Assembly: GCA_026182355.1 (NCBI GenBank)
Contig: JAPFBL010000118.1
Coordinates: forward strand, 683,001 to 747,000
Length of the DNA stretch: 64,000 nt
Reading direction: 5' to 3'
Source: Hermatobates lingyangjiaoensis
Lineage: Eukaryota; Arthropoda; Insecta; Hemiptera; Hermatobatidae
The position numbers and the translations under genes are program-made. Position 1 is the stretch's first letter; each line of letters opens with the position of its first letter. Shown piece by piece: positions 22,450 through 34,400 of this stretch. The notes beneath the pieces are model-generated. The model was given only the letters and a program-made list of their open reading frames with translations. It made no database searches and had not been told where the DNA came from.

Positions 22450-22630
22450 TTAGTTGTGCAATCCGTAATTGTGTGGTATTTACTCATTCTGACATTCAGT
22501 TGTGTTATTGGACCAACCCGTCAGTACCACATCCTTGGTGTCTTCCTGATGATGAACACAAAGTGTTTGAAACGCGTTGAATAAAACTTCATTTGTGTGG
22601 AGACTTTTGTTGGTTTATCCATTTTACCTC
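22450..22630 (+). repeat. Single arm of ACGCGT family (F3) with intact hammerhead-like motif
   Basis: Begins TTAGTTGTGCAATCCGTAAT, the family terminus, and includes the motif at 22543-22581 and the family's CATTTGTGTGGAGACTTTTG tail. The 3' side is followed by the decayed retroelement region. Confidence 0.7.
22543..22581 (+). ncRNA. Hammerhead-like motif, palindrome ACGCGU
   Basis: UUC (22543-22545), CUGAUGA (22546-22552), U, helix II GAACAC/GUGUUU with loop AAA (6 bp including one G-U), GAAA (22569-22572), ACGCGU (22572-22577), U22578, then GAA pairing with UUC. All core positions match consensus, apart from the extra U before helix II. Confidence 0.75.
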
Positions 22631-22781
22631 AGAATAAGCTGATATGCATTCACCAACTCTCTTTGCTTTCGCATCTACTTCTTCATTGCCAGCGATATCT
22701 GTATGCCTTTTAACCGATTTCAAACTGATTTTGTGTTTTGAATATTTCGAAATTTTCTTAAAATCATTCTCATTTTTTCAA

Positions 22782-23070
22782 CGCGGCTTACCAAGGCCAT
22801 TAAAACGTTATATATATATATATATAATATTATATTATATAAATATATTATATATATTCAATTATTAACTACAATTTCACCATGTTCAGGTTTTGTAGTA
22901 ACATGAGCTAGTTCATCTCAAAGAAAAATAAATAAAGACCACAGACAGACTGTGAAAGAAGATTAATCAACGACCAACGACCAACTTTATATTACCATGA
23001 ACAACAGTGCATGTCGTAAATAGCAGTTCCGGACCAGAGGCCCACTACTGCTAGGTTCTCATCCTCCAAA
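22782..23070 (+). repeat. Dispersed repeat, copy 1 (pair with 26452-26697)
   Basis: ACGCGGCTTACCAAGGCCAT, TTCAATTATTAACTACAATT, CATGAGCTAGTTCATCTCAA and GTAAATAGCAGTTCCGGACC are shared with the second copy, same orientation. This copy holds an expanded (TA)n at 22810-22830. Confidence 0.8.
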
Positions 23071-23129
23071 TATCGATTATAATATTTGTGATTTTCTATT
23101 TTTAGTATACTTGACTATCTGTGTAGATA

Positions 23130-23350
23130 TTAGTAGGCTTTTCATTTTGACTATTCTCTTGGAGCCATTGTACTGCATTGGTTAGTGCCAGCAATTCTGC
23201 TTGGTTGCTACAGCACCAGGGTGCAGTCTCTGTTTTCTGCTTGTATAAAAGGATCCATTCTTTATTACCACAAAGCACATCCTACTTTACCTTCTCTGTT
23301 ACTCTCATCAGTGAATTTCTACAAGCGACATGAAGCTGCGGGTCCTTGAG
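23130..23350 (-). pseudogene. Non-LTR retrotransposon RNase H fragment
   Basis: Minus-strand reading gives NQAELLALTNAVQWLQE followed by NIYTDSQVY, the RNase H motif region with its catalytic Glu and Asp neighbourhood, and upstream TDESNREGKVGCALW. Stops and frame changes interrupt it, so it is dead. Probably part of the same element as 24303-24840. Confidence 0.75.
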
Positions 23351-23558
23351 AAGGACTGAGCACACTAATGCCTGTCAACATGCTTATTATCTGATAGGTA
23401 ATTATTCAAATCCAACCAATTTTCACTACAACTTGATCTCGAAAAGCGGAATGAAAATTCTTGATCTCAAAGAAAGGCTTTAGTTTCTTCACAGTTGTAA
23501 AGCATCAAGATTCTATTTTTTAGCTTAAGATAATTTCAATTTAAATTTATATAAATAC

Positions 23559-23767
23559 CTGTAGAAATGAACAATTTGATAATCAGCAAATTCATTGCGA
23601 TGAAGAGACACATCTCGTAACCGCGAACCAACAACTTGTCTGAGAATTCTAAAAGCTCCACTGCAAAGTGCAGTCTCATCATAAGAAGGCAAATTAGGGA
23701 CCTGTCCACCAATTATTTCTTCAAGAGAATATTGAGGTATGGTGTCAAAACCAAGATTAATATTGAG
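23559..23767 (-). CDS. Unassigned open frame ending at a GT donor
   Basis: A 69-codon minus-strand frame reads [19 protein letters not shown], then [20 protein letters not shown], then [10 protein letters not shown]. It ends at CAG|GTATTT, which looks like a splice donor. No acceptor AG is found in frame at its start, and a stop lies just upstream. Composition looks coding. I do not recognise the family. It may be a captured exon or part of a mobile element. Confidence 0.35.
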
Positions 23768-23885
23768 TTACAATCTTAGTGTTAATATTATAGCACCTAG
23801 TAGTTTTGTTTTTGTTTTCCAATACTTACACTTATAGTCTTTCATCTTTAGTGCTGTTTATTACAGTTTAGTGCTGAATTTAGAA

Positions 23886-24050
23886 TAATGATCTTTTAAC
23901 GAGTATCTGAAATCGTACAGGCTCGGGACCAACGGTTTAGTTTCCTTACAAGTGATGACGTTCTCAGACTTCCCCGTAAAGAAATCGAACTTTGGATCTA
24001 CCAGTCCAAAGGAGAGCTACTGGGCTACCCTGTCCCCTGCGGCTGGTAAA
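23886..24050 (-). mobile_element. tRNA-derived SINE, decayed partial copy
   Basis: Contains ATCTTTTAACGAGTATCTGA, TCGTACAGGCTCGGGACCAA, a body with several changes, and GATCTACCAGTCC near the tRNA-like head. The B box is damaged. Confidence 0.65.
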
Positions 24051-24302
24051 GTAACTGACCCACAGACCTTTGTCCTTCATTTCACTATTATATATATTTT
24101 TAATTCTTTGTTAACTCGACAGCCTAGAATTATCAATAAATAATCCTGTCAAGGATTTTTTTTGACAAGGAATTTCTTTCTTCATATAATAGAAAAATAA
24201 GTTAGATTTGAACAATTATTCAGAAACATAGAAATCGTTGTGTAATCAGGTGTTAGATATCGAACAAGGCAACACTAGAATAAATTGTTTTTTGCATGTT
24301 CA

Positions 24303-24840
24303 TTTTTTTTTTGTTGAGGGTGATCACTACTGCATCCTAAGTACTATTGTACTTTCCCCCTTCTGTACTATAGTACCCCAGTTAGCTTCAATGCTTCCAA
24401 AAGCTCAGCACTTTTGCTGGGTCCAACGGTAAAAGCTCTTCTATGGTTTTGTTGAGTGTTCCGAAGCACCTGCCTCTGTTAGCACAGTGGCTTGACAATC
24501 AGCCAGCAAATGCAGCGGTGTTTCTTCCTCAACTTTGCAAAGCCTGCACAAACCATCATTGCTAATGCCCATTTTCCGCAGATAGCCATTAAGTTTGCAG
24601 TTACCAGTTAGAAAACCGGTTGAAATCCTTAGATTATTCCTCCTCCTTTCCATAAATCAAAGATTTGCCTATTCTCAAACTTATTGAGAACTATCTTTGA
24701 TTGTCTGTGCCCTTGAAGAGAATACCAGTATTTCTTCCTATTTTCTCTATCCTCTTTCCTAAGGAGTTCTTGTATAGTGTGTTGTTCTATACCACAATAT
24801 GGTTCTAGACCTATATGCGGTTATAGTACAGCACCTTCAA
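24303..24840 (-). pseudogene. Non-LTR retrotransposon 3' end (RNase H C-terminus and 3' UTR)
   Basis: Minus-strand reading from about 24780 gives LLRKEDRENRKKYWYSLQG, then after a frameshift TGFLTGNCKLNGYLRKMG and GLCRLCKVEEETPLHLLADC, the cysteine/histidine motif that follows RNase H in I/R1-like elements. The 3' UTR runs to a poly-A end at 24303-24315 (poly-T on the plus strand). 5'-truncated and frameshifted. Confidence 0.8.
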
Positions 24841-25468
24841 AAGCTTAGAAACCAACATCTGAAACCAGTTTCGGACAGCTTACTTGGAGAGATTGATTTC
24901 TGAACTGTAAATCTTCTACAGTATGATCTTAGATTGCTGTTGAATAAGTCTAATATAAAATTAACGCTTGTTTTAAAAAACCTTTTGAAGTGTCTTGATT
25001 AGAGGAGATTGAAATGATTCACAAAAGTCTTACAATTTAATAATTGTAAATATTTTAATAATTACTATACAATAAAGTTAGTGTACAATTTAAAATTGTC
25101 GGTTTTCTCTTGGTATTTAGTACGTTTATATACTTATTTAAAAACAATTTTATTAAAAAATATACTACATTTTGATTAACTCTGTACAGTTATGTTGACT
25201 GTTAGGTTTTATTGAAATTATTAGTAATTTATGTCCAAGTAAAACATTTCGCTATGCATACAGCGTTTGAAATCTCTAAATGTATAAAATTAAGTAATGG
25301 CTCATATTTTAAAATTAAAAATATCAAATTAGTCCATATCTAAAATGATGTTATATGATTATTTGATGTTATATAGTTGGGTTTATCTTTGGCTTTCGTA
25401 TAGCATATGATTATAGATGAATTAATTTGCACTAGCTCACTAAGGTGGGTGTCCTCAGTGTCGGGCTG

Positions 25469-28400
25469 CTAGCGCTGCTTCTTAAAGAACTTGTGTTGTG
25501 ATGTCTTTTCAGCCAGTGTATTGTGGCACTCTGAATTGCCATAGAACTTGGTATTGTTATTCGCTTCCATAGTTAGTAATTTATCCAGCTGTTGGGAATC
25601 ACATAGGACCGAGTTTCCTGCAACAATTCGTAATAATTTAAATTAATATAGTAAATTTAAGTATATGTCGAATGTTTTCCTTATCTGGACCACATATATT
25701 TAACACTATTTTCCTTTTTTATCGAGGTTTGCTCTAGCTTCAATAATACAACACCTTTAAGCCGACGTTTCGTATAAATTTGTAGAAATCTTCAGCCAAG
25801 GTAATTATGTATATTAATTAAATAATGTAATATAATTACTTTTCATGTTTTTTTTTTTTTTTATTGTCAGAGAACAGCATGCTCCACCCGAAGGCACCAC
25901 ACGCATCAAAATCTTCAATGCTACACAACAATCTCCATCATGCTATGCAAATACAGTTATTGTTATTATTACATGTTATTGTAATTAAATTCTGTATTCA
26001 TGTAGCCCTAAAGATGTCTACAAATATAGGTGAAACGTCGGCTTAAAGGTGTTGTATCATTGAAGCTAGACCAAACCTCGATAAAAAAGAAAAATAGTGT
26101 TAAATTTAATTATATAAATTATTTTGTAACAACTGATGATATATTACTTTTAACAGGAGTCTATTAACATTAATCCTTTAAATTATGCTGTTAAAAATAG
26201 TTTATTCTGTAAGCTAGTAATGGTTTCAGTTCAAAGTTATAAATTTTTTTATTAGTTAGAAAAACTATGAGCAAAATAATTGAATTGCATTGATTTGACT
26301 ACCTTGGTGATATGTAGAATATTCTGTTTGTTAATTCCTTTTACTCAGAATTTATTGATTGTGTGATGAATAGTTTCTGTAGGTGAACAATTTTCTTTGA
26401 ACTGATAGAAATCAAAAAAATACTAGGAATGCTCAAAATAGAAATAGGATTAACGTGGCTTACCAAGGGCATTAAAACGCTTACATATATAGATATTCAA
26501 TTATTAACTACAATTTCACCATGTTCAGGTATTGCAGTAACATGAGCTAGTTCATCTCAAAGAAAAATAAATAGAGACCACAGACAGACTGCAAAAGAAG
26601 ATTAATCAACGACCAACGAATATTACCATGCACAACGGTGCATGTCGTAAATAGCAGTTCCGGACCAGAGGCCCACTACTGCTAGATTCTCAACCTGCTG
26701 TTTTTGTTAGATCAGTAAACATTGTCAAGAATGGGGGAGTCAGTCAGTAAGGGAATGTGTCGTCTTCGTGGTCGTTTGGTCTTCAGGCTTTGCATTCTCT
26801 GAGGTAATGTATACTTTTGGAGTCATGTGGTCGTCATTTTTTGTTTAAGAAGGAAACTTTGAGGCTCGTGGGATTAGGAAAGGTTGGGAGTAGGATTTAT
26901 TTCCCGAACAAGGAGATTTGGATGGGTTGACAGATTTTGTCTTCATTACCGGCAAGTCGAGTAATGTCGGAAGATTAATGGTAATACAAGGAATTATATA
27001 CAATTCTACAAAAATATGAATATATTAAATCACCCTTTACACTTAGAGACTCAGTTTATTAATTAAGCATCTTTACGGCAAAGGATTTCTTGGAATCCCA
27101 GTAATTATTGGAACAGCATTTTTAATCAATGTTTGACACAAACAGCAAAATTTCACTTTTCTACTTTGGATTGAATTTTAATATCAAAATATTTATGCCG
27201 TTTAATGGTTCCTTGAATAATTTGTTTTTATGGGATAACTAAGTTTTTTATAAAGGAAATAAGTTATAAAAAATAACCTAAATTGACCTACTTTCGAATT
27301 CAAAATACCTTAGCGGTGAGAAATGTTAATTTATTGGTGAAGACATGAAATTATTATTGTGTTAGATGCTATCAAGTAAATAATAGTTATATTGGAGAAA
27401 TTAATATGTCTCGACACAAAAAATTTTATTAAGAGAAACTAACAACTCGTGTCGAACTATTGATGTTCTTCTTCAGTTACATCTGCTCTGCTGGGGTGGT
27501 TATTCAGTGGGTGAGACCAAGCAAGGACAATCAACTGTTCGAAACGCGTTCTTAGTTTCTTATAATAAACTTTTTTGTGTGGAAACATATTACTTTCCCA
27601 AATGTGAGTAAATACAACACAATAACAGATTGCACAATTAATGAATTAATAACAGTTATTTATAGTAATAACTTTGTTAACTGTAGTATATATTTAGTTT
27701 AAGTATAATTTAAATGAGTAAGTTACCCTTGAGGTAAATTCTGAGGACACTATTAACTCCGTATAATTGACACTGAGTGTATTGAATGAGTTCCTCGCTT
27801 ATTTTCTCAATCCGGTTATAAGTGAGATCTGCCCAGCAGAGACGAGGAAGACCATGGAAATCTTTCTCAAGTATCCTAACCCAGTTGTGGGAAGCAAAGA
27901 GAGAGTCCAGCGAGGGTAAAACAGTCTGAAACAAAAAAAAAATCAAACTATAGTTATTTTCATTTTGACTTAAAATGAATGATTAAAATGTAATCAATAC
28001 TTACGAGCACTGAAATATAGAAATTATTTTATAACTGATTTAAATGAAAAGTCACACATATTTTAGTTAAACCAATTTTTGCTGGAATTTGTACTCTTAA
28101 TTCTTAACGTGTTCCTTAAATGTTTCTCATTCGTTACTCACTATGTAACGTAACATACAAAATTGTTTACCCAAAATAAATTCCAAAACTTTAAACTAAA
28201 ACGAAAAAAATGTAATGTTTTAAATAATATGGCTTCCAATAATTCTAATAATTTGTAAATGGAGAACAAAAGGATATCATTTTCGACATAGTAGCAAATA
28301 GAACCAAACCGGGTTTTCAAGATTTGCGAGCACTCTATCGACTGATGCTAATCGTGAGGCTAAAATCGTTGCATAAATGTTATTTCATTTGTAGTTATGA

Positions 28401-31400
28401 CAATAAAACTTTGTAATTATTACAAATTACTTTTTTCAATAAATCAGTGCTTTATTTCTATAATTAAATAAAATATGATTAACATGCTTTTGACGAAAAT
28501 TGATAATCATAAGTATTTGTTATGCGTGGAAACAAATAAAACCTACAACTACAATAATATTGGCTAGAGTGCAGTGGTTCTCAAACTGGGGTCCGCGGTC
28601 CCCTAGGGGACCGCGAAGGGGTTGAAGGGGGACCGCGAAGAGTCCATTCAGTACTTGAAATTGTCAACTAGCCCATTTGGGATTATTACAGTCATAATGA
28701 CATCGTTGTTGTTGGGAAAGGATATCAAAGCGTTCATCTCAAATTACACCTTTTTCCGTTTGAAGTTTCTGGATAGGGAGGGAGAGTCAAAGAAGTGTTT
28801 TGTTTGTGTGACTCATGTCAACAAGCTTACGCGATTCTACTCGAGTTGTATTGATTGGAGGTGAGGTGAATTGCGTGATTATATGTGAATTGTTTTCTGT
28901 GAATTGTCAATTAGCGATTTTTGGATCCAAATGGTACAGTCCTATCCTGAAGTTGCAAAGCTGTCTCTAAAGGTGCTGATTCCATTCGCAACCACCTATG
29001 AATGTGAGAAAGCATTTTCTGCATTACTTGCCATCAAAATAAAATCCCGAAACAGGTTAGAAGCCACAAATGATATGAGAGTTGCACTTGCCAAAACTAA
29101 GCCAAATATGGAAGAACTGGTTGAGGCAAAGCAAATGCACCCATCACATTGAATGAAGTTTTAATAAATTTCAATGTTGCTATTTTCTGATTGAATAATT
29201 GATTAAATAAGATTTTTTTTTTGTTTTAATAGAAATCGGTTGCAATTTTTTGAAAACATATTTTTGTGTTTGAATAAACGTTTGTTTCCCCAAAATGTTT
29301 TGTTCCAGTAACCTATGTTAACTGGTTGTTATAAAAGGGTCCGTGAGCCATCTAAAATATCATAAAGAGACCGCCATGCAAAAAATCTCAAAATAGTTTA
29401 AGAACCACTGGGCTAGAGTGTACTTTAAGACCCTCAGTTAAATGGACAGACCTTTAACTGAGTACATCGACTGAAAGAAAATTGATGTTTAGAGGTTTAA
29501 AGAAAAAATGTGAAATGATTTAATATGAGATATAAGAAGAATAAAATTCTTTCATGTAAAAAATCAGCGCCAACCAAAGATATAATTTCTGATGCTCTCC
29601 ACGGTATGATGGATTTGTGTAACAAAATGTTCTAATCAATCTGTATGTTCCACTCTTGAACACAACTTAATACATATTAGATGTAGACTTTATTGTGTTT
29701 ATGATTTTGATTATCTTTGGGTGATATTGAATTAAGAGGAATGGACTCTTTTGATTTATATTACCTAAGAGATACTAATTTTAAGGTGATTCGATGATAC
29801 AACATTTTTTCTTACATGTTTCTAACATTTTCCAGAATCAGATGGTCAGCTAAATATGACAAACTGATGACTTCTAAGTTATACAGTTATAACTGCCTTT
29901 AGACAATACAAAGGCGCAAGACCATGGTAGTCCGGAATTTTGCCTAACTCAAGTGTATTTAGAGTAGGGATCTTTAATGAGTACCTGACATCATACTCGG
30001 GACCGACGGCTTAACGTCCTATCCAAGGGAAGACGTGCGCAGATTTATTCACCTCCCATGTGAATAAATAGAGGGCCAGAGTGGGCATTGAAACCCGGAT
30101 TGTTACTGGAAATGAAACTTGGATCCATCAGTATGACCCAGAAAGTAAAATTCAATCAAAGCAAGGGCTACTAAGAGGTTCAGCTACGCCAGAGAAGTTC
30201 AAAATGACAAGATCTGCTCAGAAGATTATGGCAAAAGAGTTTTGTGACTCCAAAGGTGATTTAATTGGGACTTCTAAAGGAGTTTCAATAATTTCACTTT
30301 GAAAAGTTTATTGAGTTAGATGGTAGATATGCAGAAAAATGATGTTGAAATTTCTTTAAATGAAGCGTATATTTACTTTTTTCTGAAGCTTTTTGACTTA
30401 CTCTCGTATATAGTGTCGCACAAATGATTCAAGACATTCACCAGTATAATTAGTAACAAAAAATAGAAAAGTTGTCTCTTTTGAGTGTTAATCGGTTTTC
30501 AAAAGAAGTTTGGAAAGGAGGGAGGTAGGGATTAGCACGTAAATGTCAGAGTAAATGTCAACCATAAAACATCCTAGTCAACCCAACATCTAGTGGGGAA
30601 AAACAGTTAGGGCCACAACTTGCACTGAAAGGGATTATATGTGATTTAGCAGAGAACAGACCTTGGAAGTCTCTTCCAGTGTTGTCAGCTGGTTGTGAGA
30701 GATATCTAAGACCTTTAGACTGTCCAGGCCTATGAAGTCATCAGGTGATATTCTCTCTATGCAGTTATGACTCAGATTTAGCTTCTTAAGATTGTGAAGT
30801 CCCATCAGTGAACCAGATAGAGATTTCAATTTGTTAAATTCCAATCGAAACTCAATTATGCGGAATTCCAGTTCAACCATGTTCTAAAAATCATCAATTC
30901 ATAGATATAATTAGTAAAACGATTTCACATAAACACATGAAATAACAATCAATATGAAATGGGAAAACAAGACTAAGATCTTTCAACCGTAAAAAGCGGT
31001 CTTCGTCAGTCAGTTGGGTTTTTGAGTCTAACGACGACCGCCTTTTACGGTTGAAAGATCTTAGTCTTGTTTTCCCATTTCATATTGTAGTTTGATCATA
31101 TATTTAGTAGTAAATTATTATAATAGCTCTGCATTTATAATATCTTACAATAAAAACATATCTTAACACATTCAAAATCATTCGTGCTCTTTTCTTTCTC
31201 TTAAGCAAATCCACTATTCAATTTTTTCAATAAATGTTTTTTTATAATAAATAAATTTTGTTTAATAATTACTAACAATGAAATAATATTACAAAAGCAT
31301 TTAGTGTTCTGAATATATCCATTTATTATTAAGGTAAATAATTATTTATTTGTTTATTTATTATACTATAAATAATAATTATTATTATTATAATTTATTA

Positions 31401-34400
31401 TATTTTTTAAAATTCCCCATCATGAATTAAATACCACTCTATAACAGATTGCACAAGTAATGAATTATTATTTTTATTTACATTAAATTCATTTTCCTCT
31501 GTTTTTTTGCGCTTTTTTAGTCACTAGTGAAGGGATATCAACAATTAAATCTCTAATAACCCGTGAAAAAATTGTTTAACCAGGGAAAGCCGTAATAAAA
31601 TATATTTATCCAAGTGCTCCAGATGATATGGTCTCAGAATATATTTTGTTTTTGGAGAGAGGGGAGCTACTGCCAAAGTACTAGAAGTACGTGGGAGATG
31701 CAGGCAGATATTAATTTTATTTATGGAATACTTATGATAGTAAGAATTGCGAAATCACTGTTGTACAAGTCAGTTCCTTTGTGGTATTTACTCATATTTG
31801 GTAGTTTAGGACAACTTATCAAGTTTTCCACAGTAATAACATCTATGTGAAAACTTTGTCCTCAATTACCAAAAATCGCATTTCGTTATAGTCGTTTGTT
31901 CAATTTGGCCTGCTAAAGAACCAACTTTTACGTTTATTTATACATAAGTTCAATAACTTGTATGATTAATATCGCATGAGCATTAAACTTATGGGTTTAT
32001 GAAAATTATTTGCTTTTACAATAACTGAACTTTTCATAATATTGCAAATAAAGTGTAAGGAAGTTCAGTTTATTTTTTCTTTAATTACCATTACTATATA
32101 AAAATCTTTTTTTAGAATTACTTTAAATTTAGAATGTAAATCCATGCTTTTGTTTTCTTTTTTTTTTAAATTTGAGGGTGACTATAGCACTGCGCTTTAA
32201 AAAAAAACTATTGTACTTCACCTCTTCTGTACTAAAGCAGGCTTCTTAAACTTTTAAATAGCGACCCTCCTCATAAATGAAATATAATTAACCGTAGATG
32301 TAGAGTAATATCGCCTATTTTACATGTAAATAAAATAGGATTAAAGAATACGTACCCATTCATTTCACATATATAAATGTGGAAACTACAATAGTATTTT
32401 GTATGATTTTTATTTGTATTTATATTTGTACGTAGTGTGTATACTAATTTTAAAATTTTATTTATAATGATTGAAAAGTATCAGATCTTTGCGACCCCCT
32501 TTCAGTAGTCTCGCGACCCCCCTGGGGGTCGCGACTCACAGTTTAAGAAGCCCTGTACTAAAGTACCCCAGCTGTAAAGTACCCCTCTAAGAAGCTCAGC
32601 ACTTTTGCTGGTTCCAGCGGTAAAAGGTTTTCTATGGTTTGTTGAGTGTCCCAAAGCACCTGCCTCTCTGCAGCAAAGTTGCCTTACAAGTTATCAGCAG
32701 GTCAACGGTGTTTCTTCCTCTTTGCAGAATCTGCACAAACCATCATTGATAATGTCCATTCAGGCTCCCTATGTTTCGGGAGAAAGTAACTTCCTTTCTC
32801 CTTCTTCGGGATGGTCTTCTTGGGGTCCTCAGCGCTTTTGGGCCCTCTGCGCTTCCGGAGGATGGTCTCTAGACTTCCCTCTCCTTACAGGGGAAAATCC
32901 CTGAAGCTCTATCAGTGGTATTTTGTCCGCTCCGGCAGAGCACCGTATACCGGAGTAAGGCTATTTACTCAAGGGAGTCGCCTGGTGCCCTTGAGGCTCT
33001 GTTCATAATACACAAACCCCTCTATCATCCATCCTTCGGCACGGATCGCATAACACCTTAGATTGGGGATCCATGCATTATAGTCAGTGAATCTGTGTAT
33101 TACATATCACTATAAATGTAATATAATAAACATTTATTTAACTTTAAACATAGTAAATTTGTAGTGAGAAAAAAAAACGAAAAAAATGCTTTGTTAATAA
33201 TGAAATTTGTTCGGATACCTCAGTACGTCCCGTGAGTTGACTGATTATATTATGCGACAAGTCGACATAGTCGAGATGTATTAAACCCAAGATGTCCTTC
33301 AGATTAAACTCTTCCATTTTATTGTGAGAGAGGTAGAGATTTCTCAGTGACGTGAGAGGTGTTAGAGAACCGTTCAAATGCACAATGCTGTTGTGACTCA
33401 TCAAGAGATCAGTTAATTTGTTTGATTCAGCAAACTCGTCTTTGGCTAACTGCAAAATAAATTTGTTTTACAAATTATCCTGGAAATTTCGCTATTTATA
33501 GATATTTTATAACCATCAATATTACATTGCTATAATATAATGTTTTCATTAAAAAATAGGTTTCTGGCATAAAAAAAATCATATTTATTATTTTTAACGC
33601 GTGTCATTTACTCTTATTATACAAGTGTTCAGCTTAATTAGCTTGATGTGAGATAATTATAGAATCAAATCTATTTCAATATTTTGACAGAATTACAAGC
33701 TTTAAGTTAATAGCTTTGTAATAGTCACATTGTTTAAGTTATAGACCACCATCTCTATATATAAAGTTCGTGAGTTTGTTTGTTTGTTCACCCATTTTCC
33801 GTGGAGGTTAAGACCTGAAATTATAATATATATTACTTATTACCTGAATAATGTTAAATAAAAGAAAATTATTTAATTTAACCAGGGTAGCCAGTGGCTT
33901 GCGTGCTAATTGCTACCTACTAATGAGCTGTATCAAATTGATAATGAGCATATCTAATTGTTGTAATTAAATTACAGCTACAAATCAAGTCATCATAATT
34001 AGGCAGCATTACAATTCATTCTGAAATGAATACGTCATTATGACAGCACATATATTCTCAATACCATTTAGTAGAGCATGCCAAGTTAAATAATGCATAT
34101 TTTCATGTGCATATATGAAAACGAAGGTTTAGGAGTTAACAAAATTATTTAGATAGAACATTCAAATGCTATATCTGAATTCAGTTAATATAAATTATTT
34201 CTCTAATACTTGGATATTTTAAAACTTCAATACAAAGTGATATCTACATAAATAATAATCCGAAATTGTTATTTATATAGAAATAATATATTCGAAATGT
34301 TTATTACTGTCCATCGCTCAACAAATTGATTTTCCAGAACATTTGAACGCCACTTTTGTCCAGTTAAGTCTCCCAAAAAACCAGGAATCGGTCGTTCTAC

